Shown here one piece after another: positions 48,701-62,904 of a stretch of 64,000 bases of DNA. The position numbers and the translations under genes were made by a program. The DNA comes from Molossus alvarezi (Eukaryota; Chordata; Mammalia; Chiroptera; Molossidae), in assembly GCA_037176705.1 (NCBI GenBank), contig JBAWUJ010000129.1, positions 99,838 through 163,837 of the forward strand, written 5' to 3'. Positions within the stretch are counted from its first letter, which is position 1. The number at the start of each line of letters is the position of its first letter. The notes beneath the pieces were generated by a model. It searched no databases, was not told where the DNA came from, and saw nothing but the letters and a program-made list of their open reading frames with translations.

Positions 48701-51466
48701 GCCCAGTCACGGCCCGTTAGAGATCCGGTCCACTGGTGGACCCGGTCGCTGTCCGTTGCAGCGGCCAAGTCCGGTGCCGGGCAACCTGTCTCTCCGGTCG
48801 CCCAGGCAACCGGCGCGGTCTCGCGTCCCCCGCAAGTCGTCCTCGCTCGTTCGGTGCCTCGATCGCGTGACCGCGGTTCTGCGGGCAGACCCGGAAGCGG
48901 GCCGGAGAGAGGCACACACGCACAGACACTCCCTCCCTCCCTCGCACACAGACACACACGGGCCTCCACACCTCCCTCGCTCCCTCCCCCTCTCCCCCCC
49001 TTGGCCTCTGGCCAAATACAAATACAGAATCAGTCAATAAAACATTTCAATATCGCCGTGCTCTCGTCCTGTTCACGGGCTTTGCGTCAGTCTGCGGCGG
49101 CGGCGGCCCGGGCAGAGACCCTGAGAGGGCCGAGGAGATCTCCCCCTCCCTTTCGACCTGGAGAATGTTCAGTGGGCTGGCGAGGGAAGAGCGGCTGCCA
49201 GCCGCCGAGCCGGCCCGCGCGGTTTGTTTCTCACGGAAGGCTTCCGGGCCCGTGAGGAGGGAGACGATCTGGTGGGAGACCTAAGAGTGTAGTGAGACAT
49301 CAGGAGGGATACCTCGACTGGGAACATCCTCCCTGAGGAGCAAGGGGTTCCCTTCCCACCCCGGGCCCCCACCCAGCTCAGGATCCCAGTACCAGGAAGA
49401 GACGTCCCCATCCCTTGTGGCTGTGCAAACCACCGGGGATCGAGGTCCAGGCTGAGGCTGCCGGGGTCCCAGGCAGTTCCTTTGAAAGGGCCTGCCCACG
49501 CACGGAGCTCCGGGGACCCTCTTTCTGCGGGCTGCAGAGTGGGGGTGGGTGGCAGGGAGGGACAGCGGCAGCTTGAAAGGCACCAGAGACATCCCTGGGA
49601 AGAACTGAGTCAGTCCTTTGGCATTGGGGTGAGAGCTGGAGGGGCAGCTTTGTCCCAGGCACACGTGCTGGTGGAGGCTGCTGTTCCATGGGTGAGCCCT
49701 TCCCTGGCGGGGCAGGCAGCCCGGTGGGCGGGCGCGCACCGTCCCTGGGACTCTGGTGACCTAGCACCCACTGTCTGGGCCACCCTGGTGATTGCCTGAG
49801 GCCCCGCCCCACGGCACATTCAGGCCCACCCAAGCGGTGTCCATTGATTTTTCCCTAGGATTGGCCTGTCTTGGCTCCCGCTTCACGAGGTCCTAAATTC
49901 TCTGAAACCAACAACACCTGGCCTCAGCGAGCCCCATACCTCCTCTGGCTCACTGGCCCCAGGCCTGGCAGTAGTAGCAGCCAGCGTTGGGCCCCAGCTT
50001 GACATTGCCTAGGCACCTCCAAGACCAGCACAGAAGGCAGCCATGTGTAGATCGCTTTGTAGCTTATGTCTGGTGGCCCCGGGGAGAACACACAGGGGCA
50101 GTGGCTGACCTCGCCCCGGAGCCAGCCTAGAAGAGTTGGCCTTTCCTTTGCTCCTTTTCCCTTCAGAATATTACAATGGCATCCTCAGTACCTGGAGGTG
50201 GGTCTTTGTGCTTCTTTCTCAATAGGCTGTACGTATGTGTTCTTTTTCTTGCTTCTCTCTTTCCTCCCTCCCTCCCTCCCTCTCTGGCTAGAGCCCTTTG
50301 GGGCTCAGGGCAAGACTGAGGAAGTTGTACAGAGAGCTCCCACATGCCCACGGCCCTGTAGTCCCTGCTCTTTCTTCCCCAAGTCACACACGGGCAGGCA
50401 CGCAGGCACCCAATGCGTGAATTTTCTGAGGCCCAGAGGCCTGCTGCAGAACTTAGGATGAAAACCCTACCCTGCTCTTTTCCAGAAAGACAGGCATGGG
50501 CCTAAGCAAGGTGGCCTGGCCTGGGCTGGGCCTGGGGAGTGGGGGTGGGGTTAGGGGGTGGGAAGGGAAGGCCAGGGCCACTTATTCCAAGGGAACAGCA
50601 ATGGCTTGATTCAAATGCAGAGAGCCTGGGACTTTGCCTGAGGCTTCTACAACTCCCCCACACTTAGGCCACTGATTCCAAGCTGCAGGAAGGGAGCAGG
50701 GTCAGTCTGGAGCTGAAAGAGTTCGCCTCCATGTGCCAAAGCCGAAAACTGCCCTCCACCCTCTGAGAAAGGGCAGGGTGTGGGTGGGGGTGAGGTGGCG
50801 GTTGGGTGGTGGTGGTGGTGGTGGTGAGCGGTGGCGGTTTAGGGGTGCAAGTGCAGGGCATCCAAGGAGAAGTTAAAGAGTCCATCTCGGCGTCATAGAT
50901 TCCCCAGGCCAAACGCCGGTGTGGAGTGATGAGGGTCCAGGGAGGCCTGGTAGGGGATGAATGGACTCAGTAACCCTGTGTCTCGGGAACAACAAGCACA
51001 CTCGTACTGAAACACTGTGCTCCAGCTGACGATTTTGGTAACTCACCTTTAGGTACCCTTCACATGGATGGATGGAGAGATGGTTGGGTGGGTGGGTGGA
51101 TGGATGGATGGTGAGCACTGAACTGGACAGACAGGACACACCGATCCTCCCTCCGACCACCGATTTCCAAGGGTAGGTCCGGGCCTAGGACATGGGCAAC
51201 CCCCCATCAAGTGAATTTAGTTAACACCTTTGTAATTTGGACCATCAGTGAGTTTAGTGTAGGTCTCTGGGTCTGTGAGGCCACTACACAGGCCTCCCCT
51301 GAGCTCGCCTGTGTTCCTATGTGTATGTGGCCCCTGCTACGCGCACACGCGCGCACACACACGGTACTCTCCTCCGGAGAGCCCTGACTCCTAAGTCGTG
51401 ATCCAGGGGTTGTTTGAAACATCACCCCAAAGGAGTGGACCCCAGGAGGGGGATGTGAACATATGT
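45745..51466 (+). repeat. Monomer copy 9 (5722 bp)
   Basis: TGGTGC n=8; 672 C; 2080 C; 2888 A; 4431 T; 5141 A; 5233 G. A private C-to-T change at window position 48991 interrupts a C run in the pyrimidine-rich stretch before the NFI palindrome. Otherwise close to copy 4. The CpG-rich core is 47326-49254. Confidence 0.97.
46003..46050 (+). repeat. TGGTGC minisatellite, n=8 (copy 9)
   Basis: Eight hexamers. Confidence 0.97.
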
Positions 51467-54400
51467 CCTAGATGCCAGTGAACTGTGTGTTCTTAAAAGG
51501 GTTCAGATCTGAGGTCGTAGGTGATGTTTATATTTACTACCCTGCAATGAGAACCTAGAAACAAGTCAGGACATCAAAAATCCCTCTCTTTGAAAGTCAG
51601 GGAGTTCCTGCATGTGTCAGAGAGGGTCCCCTATTTGTCTCCTGGCCTTCCACAGAATTCACCCCAGGACCTGAGGTGTAATCTTTGAGTCTGATGAGTT
51701 TTTTGAGTCATTCTTTGTTGTTGCTGGTGCTGGTGCTGGTGCTGGTGCTGGTGCTGGTGCTGGTGCTGGTGCGGGTCCTGGTGTTGGTGGTGCTTCTGCT
51801 GCAGCTGCTGCTGCCGCTGCTGCCGCTGCTGGTGCTGCTGCTGCTGCTGTTGCTGGTTCTTCAGTTAATCCTCACCCGAGGGTATTTCCTTGATTTGCAG
51901 TTGGACACTGAAATGGCAGGATAATTCTGGGAGAAGAGGAACGGAGAAACCGAGGCAGGAAAGTTAAACAGAGCCAAAGAGCTTTGCGGGACGTGTTTAG
52001 CAGGGCCTTGTCTTGAGAACCAGGCCAACAGACTCTATTTGTCACAGAAGTGTGCAGCAGAGGAGGGGGCACGGAAGGGGAGAGGGGGAGAATTCAGACA
52101 CCACTCATCCTGAAGTTGTTGGGACAGCAGGGAGGGAGGGAGGGAGAGACGAAGGAGGAAAGAAGAGTGTAAAGGAATGGACCAAGCAACCAAGCAACCA
52201 AGCGACAAAAGAGGCAGGTCCTTCCCAGGAATAGACCAAAGAAAAGGGGAGACTTTTGGAGTCCAACTGCACCAGGAATATCTAGGCGAGGAACTCAAAC
52301 ACAAAAACTTCCAGACAGAAGGGGATGTGAGGCAGAAAAGGCTCTTTAGATGAGCTGACAGCCTGCCTGTGCTTCCTAGGCCAGACGCGTAGGTGGGCTC
52401 GCTCCGTTTCCGTAATAAATGTGCATGAGTTCAGGTTGTGCTCCATTCACTTGCACTCACGTTGCAATAAATTCACGGAGCGAGCGGAAAGCAGATGTTA
52501 TGTGCAGTGTCTCCTCCACCTCCTTCCCCATGAGAACACAAAGATCCAGTCTGGGGACAGCCCTCTGCCGGTGATTCAGGGGATCGTCCAGTCACACCTC
52601 TCTGGTGTCTGTGAGCGGCGGTGCAGGTCCCATTTTCATCACAGGCGGCCTTTGAGAGGGAGTGGGAGGGGGGCAGGGGGTATGGTCAAGTGGGAGGGCA
52701 GGAGGGAGCGGGAAGAGGGAACTCTGCAACACCTCATGAGTTTATTCTCTTTGGCTTTCCCCACACACTCACTGCTTCAAGAAGCAATGTGGAGTCACAC
52801 CAAGATTCCCCACGGGAGAACAGGAAGGAGGGGTTGACGGCAGGCAAGTTTCCTTAGTAGGCCTCCTCCTCGCCCAGCCGCACCACTTGCCCTTGGCAGA
52901 GATTCCAGCGCCAGGCAAGGGGAGGAGTGGGGGCGAAAGCTTCACAGTGCCCAAAGGGTAGGGCCCCCGGCCCATGGGAAGCTGGAGGCAGGCGGGCCGA
53001 GCAGTAGAGGGGTGTCCCGTGGAACACATCTGCCGCTTTTCCATCGGACTGGAGCTTGGTGGGTTGTCGGGGCGGCGGCCCAAACACACGGGTGGAGGGG
53101 GGCGCTCGCCTAGGGCGGGACTTTTGGGGGGGTTGCCCCGCCGGCTCGGGGCCCGCCGCCACAGGAGTGGTTCGCGGTGTCCTGCCAGGAATCCCTCCGT
53201 CACCCTCTTCAGTCCACCAAACCCCCTTTTTGTCTGGGAAAAGTGGACATGTGTAAAGAGGAGAAGCAAACGGACGACACAGCTCGGAGAGGCCGATTCA
53301 CGTGGATTTTGTTTCCACGCGACACAGGTGTCAAGAAGTAAGTGTAAGGGATGAGGCCCCCACCTGCATTTCTCAGACCCGTGAAAGTAGTTTTCATGGC
53401 AGGTACTGCCGCGTGTCATTTGCCCCTACCCTGCTCCTACACACCGCCTTCCTTTTCCCCGGGGCGCAGGTGTGCTGCTAATTGCCACCATTCAGGGCGG
53501 CCGCGGCCCCGCCCCCTTCGCCCCGCCCCCGTCCTGACGGCCCATCCCCCTGTGCGCCGACCCGGCCAGCTGTCAACCTCCTCTGTGCGGAGCTTATCAC
53601 AGCCGCCACCGGGCAGGTGCTGCGCGATTGCCACACGTCACAGTGAGGCCAGCCGGATCGCATCGCATCACATCGCATCGCATCGCATCCTGGCTAACGG
53701 GGCCACGGAGACGCGCGGCCCAGCGCTCGGGAGCCCGGGCTCGTGGTCGATTCACGGCAGCGGGAGGGTGCTTGGGACACTTGTCTTCTCTCCTCTGTTC
53801 TCTGCTTCTCTCTCTCTCGCTCGCTCTCTCTCTCTGTGTCTCTCTCTCCCGCCCCGCCCCCGTCTCCCTCTCCTCCTCTCTCTCACCCCCCTAGTCTCAT
53901 AGAGCTCTCCTGTCTTGCAGGACAGGGAATTTCGCGGAGTCGTGGAAGGGACTGCTCCCCTAGGCCCCTCCTGTGCCGAGGAAGGTCAGGCGGGCAAGCG
54001 GATCCCCGGGCGGATTTGGGGATTTCCTCGGAGCGAGGAGGCAGCTTCTCTGTGCGATCTCGGTTCCGGCGGAGGACACCTGCTGCGGGCAGCGAAGCCG
54101 GACCCCGGTGGCCTGGGGTTTGGGCCGGCGCCGCCGGTACGTCAACCATCCACAGGAGTGGAAACGGTCCTGGTGCACACTGCAACTGTTTTCAGAGAGG
54201 TAGGGACTGTCGTGTCTTAGGTCAAATAAGTACTTTTGAAACATAAGTCCATCAAATCAACGTGTTCATAGTTATTGCCTGATCCGCCCGCGCCCGCCCA
54301 GCCCCCAGCACACCAGGCCAACCCCAGCCGGCCTCGCCCCCCCCACCCTGACACACACACACAAGCACCCCCACGGACACGCACACCGCCCCGCCCCCCC

Positions 54401-57188
54401 ACACACACACTGACACAGCAGCGCCCAGTCACGGCCCGTTAGAGATCCGGTCCACTGGTGGACCCGGTCGCTGTCCGTTGCAGCGGCCAAGTCCGGTGCC
54501 GGGCAACCTGTCTCTCCGGTCGCCCAGGCAACCGGCGCGGTCTCGCGTCCCCCGCAAGTCGTCCTCGCTCGTTCGGTGCCTCGATCGCGTGACCGCGGTT
54601 CTGCGGGCAGACCCGGAAGCGGGCCGGAGAGAGGCACACACGCACAGACACTCCCTCCCTCCCTCGCACACAGACACACACGGGCCTCCACACCTCCCTC
54701 GCTCCCTCCCCCCCTCCCCCCCTTGGCCTCTGGCCAAATACAAATACAGAATCAGTCAATAAAACATTTCAATATCGCCGTGCTCTCGTCCTGTTCACGG
54801 GCTTTGCGTCAGTCTGCGGCGGCGGCGGCCCGGGCAGAGACCCTGAGAGGGCCGAGGAGATCTCCCCCTCCCTTTCGACCTGGAGAATGTTCAGTGGGCT
54901 GGCGAGGGAAGAGCGGCTGCCAGCCGCCGAGCCGGCCCGCGCGGTTTGTTTCTCACGGAAGGCTTCCGGGCCCGTGAGGAGGGAGACGATCTGGTGGGAG
55001 ACCTAAGAGTGTAGTGAGACATCAGGAGGGATACCTCGACTGGGAACATCCTCCCTGAGGAGCAAGGGGTTCCCTTCCCACCCCGGGCCCCCACCCAGCT
55101 CAGGATCCCAGTACCAGGAAGAGACGTCCCCATCCCTTGTGGCTGTGCAAACCACCGGGGATCGAGGTCCAGGCTGAGGCTGCCGGGGTCCCAGGCAGTT
55201 CCTTTGAAAGGGCCTGCCCACGCACGGAGCTCCGGGGACCCTCTTTCTGCGGGCTGCAGAGTGGGGGTGGGTGGCAGGGAGGGACAGCGGCAGCTTGAAA
55301 GGCACCAGAGACATCCCTGGGAAGAACTGAGTCAGTCCTTTGGCATTGGGGTGAGAGCTGGAGGGGCAGCTTTGTCCCAGGCACACGTGCTGGTGGAGGC
55401 TGCTGTTCCATGGGTGAGCCCTTCCCTGGCGGGGCAGGCAGCCCGGTGGGCGGGCGCGCACCGTCCCTGGGACTCTGGTGACCTAGCACCCACTGTCTGG
55501 GCCACCCTGGTGATTGCCTGAGGCCCCGCCCCACGGCACATTCAGGCCCACCCAAGCGGTGTCCATTGATTTTTCCCTAGGATTGGCCTGTCTTGGCTCC
55601 CGCTTCACGAGGTCCTAAATTCTCTGAAACCAACAACACCTGGCCTCAGCGAGCCCCATACCTCCTCTGGCTCACTGGCCCCAGGCCTGGCAGTAGTAGC
55701 AGCCAGCGTTGGGCCCCAGCTTGACATTGCCTAGGCACCTCCAAGACCAGCACAGAAGGCAGCCATGTGTAGATCGCTTTGTAGCTTATGTCTGGTGGCC
55801 CCGGGGAGAACACACAGGGGCAGTGGCTGACCTCGCCCCGGAGCCAGCCTAGAAGAGTTGGCCTTTCCTTTGCTCCTTTTCCCTTCAGAATATTACAATG
55901 GCATCCTCAGTACCTGGAGGTGGGTCTTTGTGCTTCTTTCTCAATAGGCTGTACGTATGTGTTCTTTTTCTTGCTTCTCTCTTTCCTCCCTCCCTCCCTC
56001 CCTCTCTGGCTAGAGCCCTTTGGGGCTCAGGGCAAGACTGAGGAAGTTGTACAGAGAGCTCCCACATGCCCACGGCCCTGTAGTCCCTGCTCTTTCTTCC
56101 CCAAGTCACACACGGGCAGGCACGCAGGCACCCAATGCGTGAATTTTCTGAGGCCCAGAGGCCTGCTGCAGAACTTAGGATGAAAACCCTACCCTGCTCT
56201 TTTCCAGAAAGACAGGCATGGGCCTAAGCAAGGTGGCCTGGCCTGGGCTGGGCCTGGGGAGTGGGGGTGGGGTTAGGGGGTGGGAAGGGAAGGCCAGGGC
56301 CACTTATTCCAAGGGAACAGCAATGGCTTGATTCAAATGCAGAGAGCCTGGGACTTTGCCTGAGGCTTCTACAACTCCCCCACACTTAGGCCACTGATTC
56401 CAAGCTGCAGGAAGGGAGCAGGGTCAGTCTGGAGCTGAAAGAGTTCGCCTCCATGTGCCAAAGCCGAAAACTGCCCTCCACCCTCTGAGAAAGGGCAGGG
56501 TGTGGGTGGGGGTGAGGTGGCGGTTGGGTGGTGGTGGTGGTGGTGGTGAGCGGTGGCGGTTTAGGGGTGCAAGTGCAGGGCATCCAAGGAGAAGTTAAAG
56601 AGTCCATCTCGGCGTCTTAGATTCCCCAGGCCAAACGCCGGTGTGGAGTGATGAGGGTCCAGGGAGGCCTGGTAGGGGATGAATGGACTCAGTAACCCTG
56701 TGTCTCGGGAACAACAAGCACACTCGTACTGAAACACTGTGCTCCAGCTGACGATTTTGGTAACTCACCTTTAGGTACCCTTCACATGGATGGATGGAGA
56801 GATGGTTGGGTGGGTGGGTGGATGGATGGATGGTGAGCACTGAACTGGACAGACAGGACACACCGATCCTCCCTCCGACCACCGATTTCCAAGGGTAGGT
56901 CCGGGCCTAGGACATGGGCAACCCCCCATCAAGTGAATTTAGTTAACACCTTTGTAATTTGGACCATCAGTGAGTTTAGTGTAGGTCTCTGGGTCTGTGA
57001 GGCCACTACACAGGCCTCCCCTGAGCTCGCCTGTGTTCCTATGTGTATGTGGCCCCTGCTACGCGCACACGCGCGCACACACACGGTACTCTCCTCCGGA
57101 GAGCCCTGACTCCTAAGTCGTGATCCAGGGGTTGTTTGAAACATCACCCCAAAGGAGTGGACCCCAGGAGGGGGATGTGAACATATGT
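51467..57188 (+). repeat. Monomer copy 10 (5722 bp), matches copy 5
   Basis: TGGTGC n=8; 672 C; 2080 C; 2667 C; 2888 A; 2925 A; 4431 T; 5141 T; 5233 G. No private change was noticed, and the tabulated alleles equal those of copy 5. The CpG-rich core is 53048-54976. Confidence 0.97.
51725..51772 (+). repeat. TGGTGC minisatellite, n=8 (copy 10)
   Basis: Eight hexamers. Confidence 0.97.
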
Positions 57189-60100
57189 CCTAGATGCCAG
57201 TGAACTGTGTGTTCTTAAAAGGGTTCAGATCTGAGGTCGTAGGTGATGTTTATATTTACTACCCTGCAATGAGAACCTAGAAACAAGTCAGGACATCAAA
57301 AATCCCTCTCTTTGAAAGTCAGGGAGTTCCTGCATGTGTCAGAGAGGGTCCCCTATTTGTCTCCTGGCCTTCCACAGAATTCACCCCAGGACCTGAGGTG
57401 TAATCTTTGAGTCTGATGAGTTTTTTGAGTCATTCTTTGTTGTTGCTGGTGCTGGTGCTGGTGCTGGTGCTGGTGCTGGTGCTGGTGCGGGTCCTGGTGT
57501 TGGTGGTGCTTCTGCTGCAGCTGCTGCTGCCGCTGCTGCCGCTGCTGGTGCTGCTGCTGCTGCTGTTGCTGGTTCTTCAGTTAATCCTCACCCGAGGGTA
57601 TTTCCTTGATTTGCAGTTGGACACTGAAATGGCAGGATAATTCTGGGAGAAGAGGAACGGAGAAACCGAGGCAGGAAAGTTAAACAGAGCCAAAGAGCTT
57701 TGCGGGACGTGTTTAGCAGGGCCTTGTCTTGAGAACCAGGCCAACAGACTCTATTTGTCACAGAAGTGTGCAGCAGAGGAGGGGGCACGGAAGGGGAGAG
57801 GGGGAGAATTCAGACACCACTCATCCTGAAGTTGTTGGGACAGCAGGGAGGGAGGGAGGGAGAGAGGAAGGAGGAAAGAAGAGTGTAAAGGAATGGACCA
57901 AGCAACCAAGCAACCAAGCGACAAAAGAGGCAGGTCCTTCCCAGGAATAGACCAAAGAAAAGGGGAGACTTTTGGAGTCCAACTGCACCAGGAATATCTA
58001 GGCGAGGAACTCAAACACAAAAACTTCCAGACAGAAGGGGATGTGAGGCAGAAAAGGCTCTTTAGATGAGCTGACAGCCTGCCTGTGCTTCCTAGGCCAG
58101 ACGCGTAGGTGGGCTCGCTCCGTTTCCGTAATAAATGTGCATGAGTTCAGGTTGTGCTCCATTCACTTGCACTCACGTTGCAATAAATTCACGGAGCGAG
58201 CGGAAAGCAGATGTTATGTGCAGTGTCTCCTCCACCTCCTTCCCCATGAGAACACAAAGATCCAGTCTGGGGACAGCCCTCTGCCGGTGATTCAGGGGAT
58301 CGTCCAGTCACACCTCTCTGGTGTCTGTGAGCGGCGGTGCAGGTCCCATTTTCATCACAGGCGGCCTTTGAGAGGGAGTGGGAGGGGGGCAGGGGGTATG
58401 GTCAAGTGGGAGGGCAGGAGGGAGCGGGAAGAGGGAACTCTGCAACACCTCATGAGTTTATTCTCTTTGGCTTTCCCCACACACTCACTGCTTCAAGAAG
58501 CAATGTGGAGTCACACCAAGATTCCCCACGGGAGAACAGGAAGGAGGGGTTGACGGCAGGCAAGTTTCCTTAGTAGGCCTCCTCCTCGCCCAGCCGCACC
58601 ACTTGCCCTTGGCAGAGATTCCAGCGCCAGGCAAGGGGAGGAGTGGGGGCGAAAGCTTCACAGTGCCCAAAGGGTAGGGCCCCCGGCCCATGGGAAGCTG
58701 GAGGCAGGCGGGCCGAGCAGTAGAGGGGTGTCCCGTGGAACACATCTGCCGCTTTTCCATCGGACTGGAGCTTGGTGGGTTGTCGGGGCGGCGGCCCAAA
58801 CACACGGGTGGAGGGGGGCGCTCGCCTAGGGCGGGACTTTTGGGGGGGTTGCCCCGCCGGCTCGGGGCCCGCCGCCACAGGAGTGGTTCGCGGTGTCCTG
58901 CCAGGAATCCCTCCGTCACCCTCTTCAGTCCACCAAACCCCCTTTTTGTCTGGGAAAAGTGGACATGTGTAAAGAGGAGAAGCAAACGGACGACACAGCT
59001 CGGAGAGGCCGATTCACGTGGATTTTGTTTCCACGCGACACAGGTGTCAAGAAGTAAGTGTAAGGGATGAGGCCCCCACCTGCATTTCTCAGACCCGTGA
59101 AAGTAGTTTTCATGGCAGGTACTGCCGCGTGTCATTTGCCCCTACCCTGCTCCTACACACCGCCTTCCTTTTCCCCGGGGCGCAGGTGTGCTGCTAATTG
59201 CCACCATTCAGGGCGGCCGCGGCCCCGCCCCCTTCGCCCCGCCCCCGTCCTGACGGCCCATCCCCCTGTGCGCCGACCCGGCCAGCTGTCAACCTCCTCT
59301 GTGCGGAGCTTATCACAGCCGCCACCGGGCAGGTGCTGCGCGATTGCCACACGTCACAGTGAGGCCAGCCGGATCGCATCGCATCACATCGCATCGCATC
59401 GCATCCTGGCTAACGGGGCCACGGAGACGCGCGGCCCAGCGCTCGGGAGCCCGGGCTCGTGGTCGATTCACGGCAGCGGGAGGGTGCTTGGGACACTTGT
59501 CTTCTCTCCTCTGTTCTCTGCTTCTCTCTCTCTCGCTCGCTCTCTCTCTCTGTGTCTCTCTCTCCCGCCCCGCCCCCGTCTCCCTCTCCTCCTCTCTCTC
59601 ACCCCCCTAGTCTCATAGAGCTCTCCTGTCTTGCAGGACAGGGAATTTCGCGGAGTCGTGGAAGGGACTGCTCCCCTAGGCCCCTCCTGTGCCGAGGAAG
59701 GTCAGGCGGGCAAGCGGATCCCCGGGCGGATTTGGGGATTTCCTCGGAGCGAGGAGGCAGCTTCTCTGTGCGATCTCGGTTCCGGCGGAGGACACCTGCT
59801 GCGGGCAGCGAAGCCGGACCCCGGTGGCCTGGGGTTTGGGCCGGCGCCGCCGGTACGTGAACCATCCACAGGAGTGGAAACGGTCCTGGTGCACACTGCA
59901 ACTGTTTTCAGAGAGGTAGGGACTGTCGTGTCTTAGGTCAAATAAGTACTTTTGAAACATAAGTCCATCAAATCAACGTGTTCATAGTTATTGCCTGATC
60001 CGCCCGCGCCCGCCCAGCCCCCAGCACACCAGGCCAACCCCAGCCGGCCTCGCCCCCCCCACCCTGACACACACACACAAGCACCCCCACGGACACGCAC

Positions 60101-62904
60101 ACCGCCCCGCCCCCCCACACACACACTGACACAGCAGCGCCCAGTCACGGCCCGTTAGAGATCCGGTCCACTGGTGGACCCGGTCGCTGTCCGTTGCAGC
60201 GGCCAAGTCCGGTGCCGGGCAACCTGTCTCTCCGGTCGCCCAGGCAACCGGCGCGGTCTCGCGTCCCCCGCAAGTCGTCCTCGCTCGTTCGGTGCCTCGA
60301 TCGCGTGACCGCGGTTCTGCGGGCAGACCCGGAAGCGGGCCGGAGAGAGGCACACACGCACAGACACTCCCTCCCTCCCTCGCACACAGACACACACGGG
60401 CCTCCACACCTCCCTCGCTCCCTCCCCCCCTCCCCCCCTTGGCCTCTGGCCAAATACAAATACAGAATCAGTCAATAAAACATTTCAATATCGCCGTGCT
60501 CTCGTCCTGTTCACGGGCTTTGCGTCAGTCTGCGGCGGCGGCGGCCCGGGCAGAGACCCTGAGAGGGCCGAGGAGATCTCCCCCTCCCTTTCGACCTGGA
60601 GAATGTTCAGTGGGCTGGCGAGGGAAGAGCGGCTGCCAGCCGCCGAGCCGGCCCGCGCGGTTTGTTTCTCACGGAAGGCTTCCGGGCCCGTGAGGAGGGA
60701 GACGATCTGGTGGGAGACCTAAGAGTGTAGTGAGACATCAGGAGGGATACCTCGACTGGGAACATCCTCCCTGAGGAGCAAGGGGTTCCCTTCCCACCCC
60801 GGGCCCCCACCCAGCTCAGGATCCCAGTACCAGGAAGAGACGTCCCCATCCCTTGTGGCTGTGCAAACCACCGGGGATCGAGGTCCAGGCTGAGGCTGCC
60901 GGGGTCCCAGGCAGTTCCTTTGAAAGGGCCTGCCCACGCACGGAGCTCCGGGGACCCTCTTTCTGCGGGCTGCAGAGTGGGGGTGGGTGGCAGGGAGGGA
61001 CAGCGGCAGCTTGAAAGGCACCAGAGACATCCCTGGGAAGAACTGAGTCAGTCCTTTGGCATTGGGGTGAGAGCTGGAGGGGCAGCTTTGTCCCAGGCAC
61101 ACGTGCTGGTGGAGGCTGCTGTTCCATGGGTGAGCCCTTCCCTGGCGGGGCAGGCAGCCCGGTGGGCGGGCGCGCACCGTCCCTGGGACTCTGGTGACCT
61201 AGCACCCACTGTCTGGGCCACCCTGGTGATTGCCTGAGGCCCCGCCCCACGGCACATTCAGGCCCACCCAAGCGGTGTCCATTGATTTTTCCCTAGGATT
61301 GGCCTGTCTTGGCTCCCGCTTCACGAGGTCCTAAATTCTCTGAAACCAACAACACCTGGCCTCAGCGAGCCCCATACCTCCTCTGGCTCACTGGCCCCAG
61401 GCCTGGCAGTAGTAGCAGCCAGCGTTGGGCCCCAGCTTGACATTGCCTAGGCACCTCCAAGACCAGCACAGAAGGCAGCCATGTGTAGATCGCTTTGTAG
61501 CTTATGTCTGGTGGCCCCGGGGAGAACACACAGGGGCAGTGGCTGACCTCGCCCCGGAGCCAGCCTAGAAGAGTTGGCCTTTCCTTTGCTCCTTTTCCCT
61601 TCAGAATATTACAATGGCATCCTCAGTACCTGGAGGTGGGTCTTTGTGCTTCTTTCTCAATAGGCTGTACGTATGTGTTCTTTTTCTTGCTTCTCTCTTT
61701 CCTCCCTCCCTCCCTCCCTCTCTGGCTAGAGCCCTTTGGGGCTCAGGGCAAGACTGAGGAAGTTGTACAGAGAGCTCCCACATGCCCACGGCCCTGTAGT
61801 CCCTGCTCTTTCTTCCCCAAGTCACACACGGGCAGGCACGCAGGCACCCAATGCGTGAATTTTCTGAGGCCCAGAGGCCTGCTGCAGAACTTAGGATGAA
61901 AACCCTACCCTGCTCTTTTCCAGAAAGACAGGCATGGGCCTAAGCAAGGTGGCCTGGCCTGGGCTGGGCCTGGGGAGTGGGGGTGGGGTTAGGGGGTGGG
62001 AAGGGAAGGCCAGGGCCACTTATTCCAAGGGAACAGCAATGGCTTGATTCAAATGCAGAGAGCCTGGGACTTTGCCTGAGGCTTCTACAACTCCCCCACA
62101 CTTAGGCCACTGATTCCAAGCTGCAGGAAGGGAGCAGGGTCAGTCTGGAGCTGAAAGAGTTCGCCTCCATGTGCCAAAGCCGAAAACTGCCCTCCACCCT
62201 CTGAGAAAGGGCAGGGTGTGGGTGGGGGTGAGGTGGCGGTTGGGTGGTGGTGGTGGTGGTGGTGAGCGGTGGCGGTTTAGGGGTGCAAGTGCAGGGCATC
62301 CAAGGAGAAGTTAAAGAGTCCATCTCGGCGTCTTAGATTCCCCAGGCCAAACGCCGGTGTGGAGTGATGAGGGTCCAGGGAGGCCTGGTAGGGGATGAAT
62401 GGACTCAGTAACCCTGTGTCTCGGGAACAACAAGCACACTCGTACTGAAACACTGTGCTCCAGCTGACGATTTTGGTAACTCACCTTTAGGTACCCTTCA
62501 CATGGATGGATGGAGAGATGGTTGGGTGGGTGGGTGGATGGATGGATGGTGAGCACTGAACTGGACAGACAGGACACACCGATCCTCCCTCCGACCACCG
62601 ATTTCCAAGGGTAGGTCCGGGCCTAGGACATGGGCAACCCCCCATCAAGTGAATTTAGTTAACACCTTTGTAATTTGGACCATCAGTGAGTTTAGTGTAG
62701 GTCTCTGGGTCTGTGAGGCCACTACACAGGCCTCCCCTGAGCTCGCCTGTGTTCCTATGTGTATGTGGCCCCTGCTACGCGCACACGCGCGCACACACAC
62801 GGTACTCTCCTCCGGAGAGCCCTGACTCCTAAGTCGTGATCCAGGGGTTGTTTGAAACATCACCCCAAAGGAGTGGACCCCAGGAGGGGGATGTGAACAT
62901 ATGT
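57189..62904 (+). repeat. Monomer copy 11 (5716 bp)
   Basis: TGGTGC n=7; 672 G; 2080 C; 2667 G (shared with copy 3 only); 2888 A; 4431 T; 5141 T; 5233 G. It occupies the position equivalent to copy 6 in a five-copy register, from which it differs at 2080, 2667 and the copy 6 private site. The CpG-rich core is 58764-60692. Confidence 0.97.
57447..57488 (+). repeat. TGGTGC minisatellite, n=7 (copy 11)
   Basis: Seven hexamers. Confidence 0.97.
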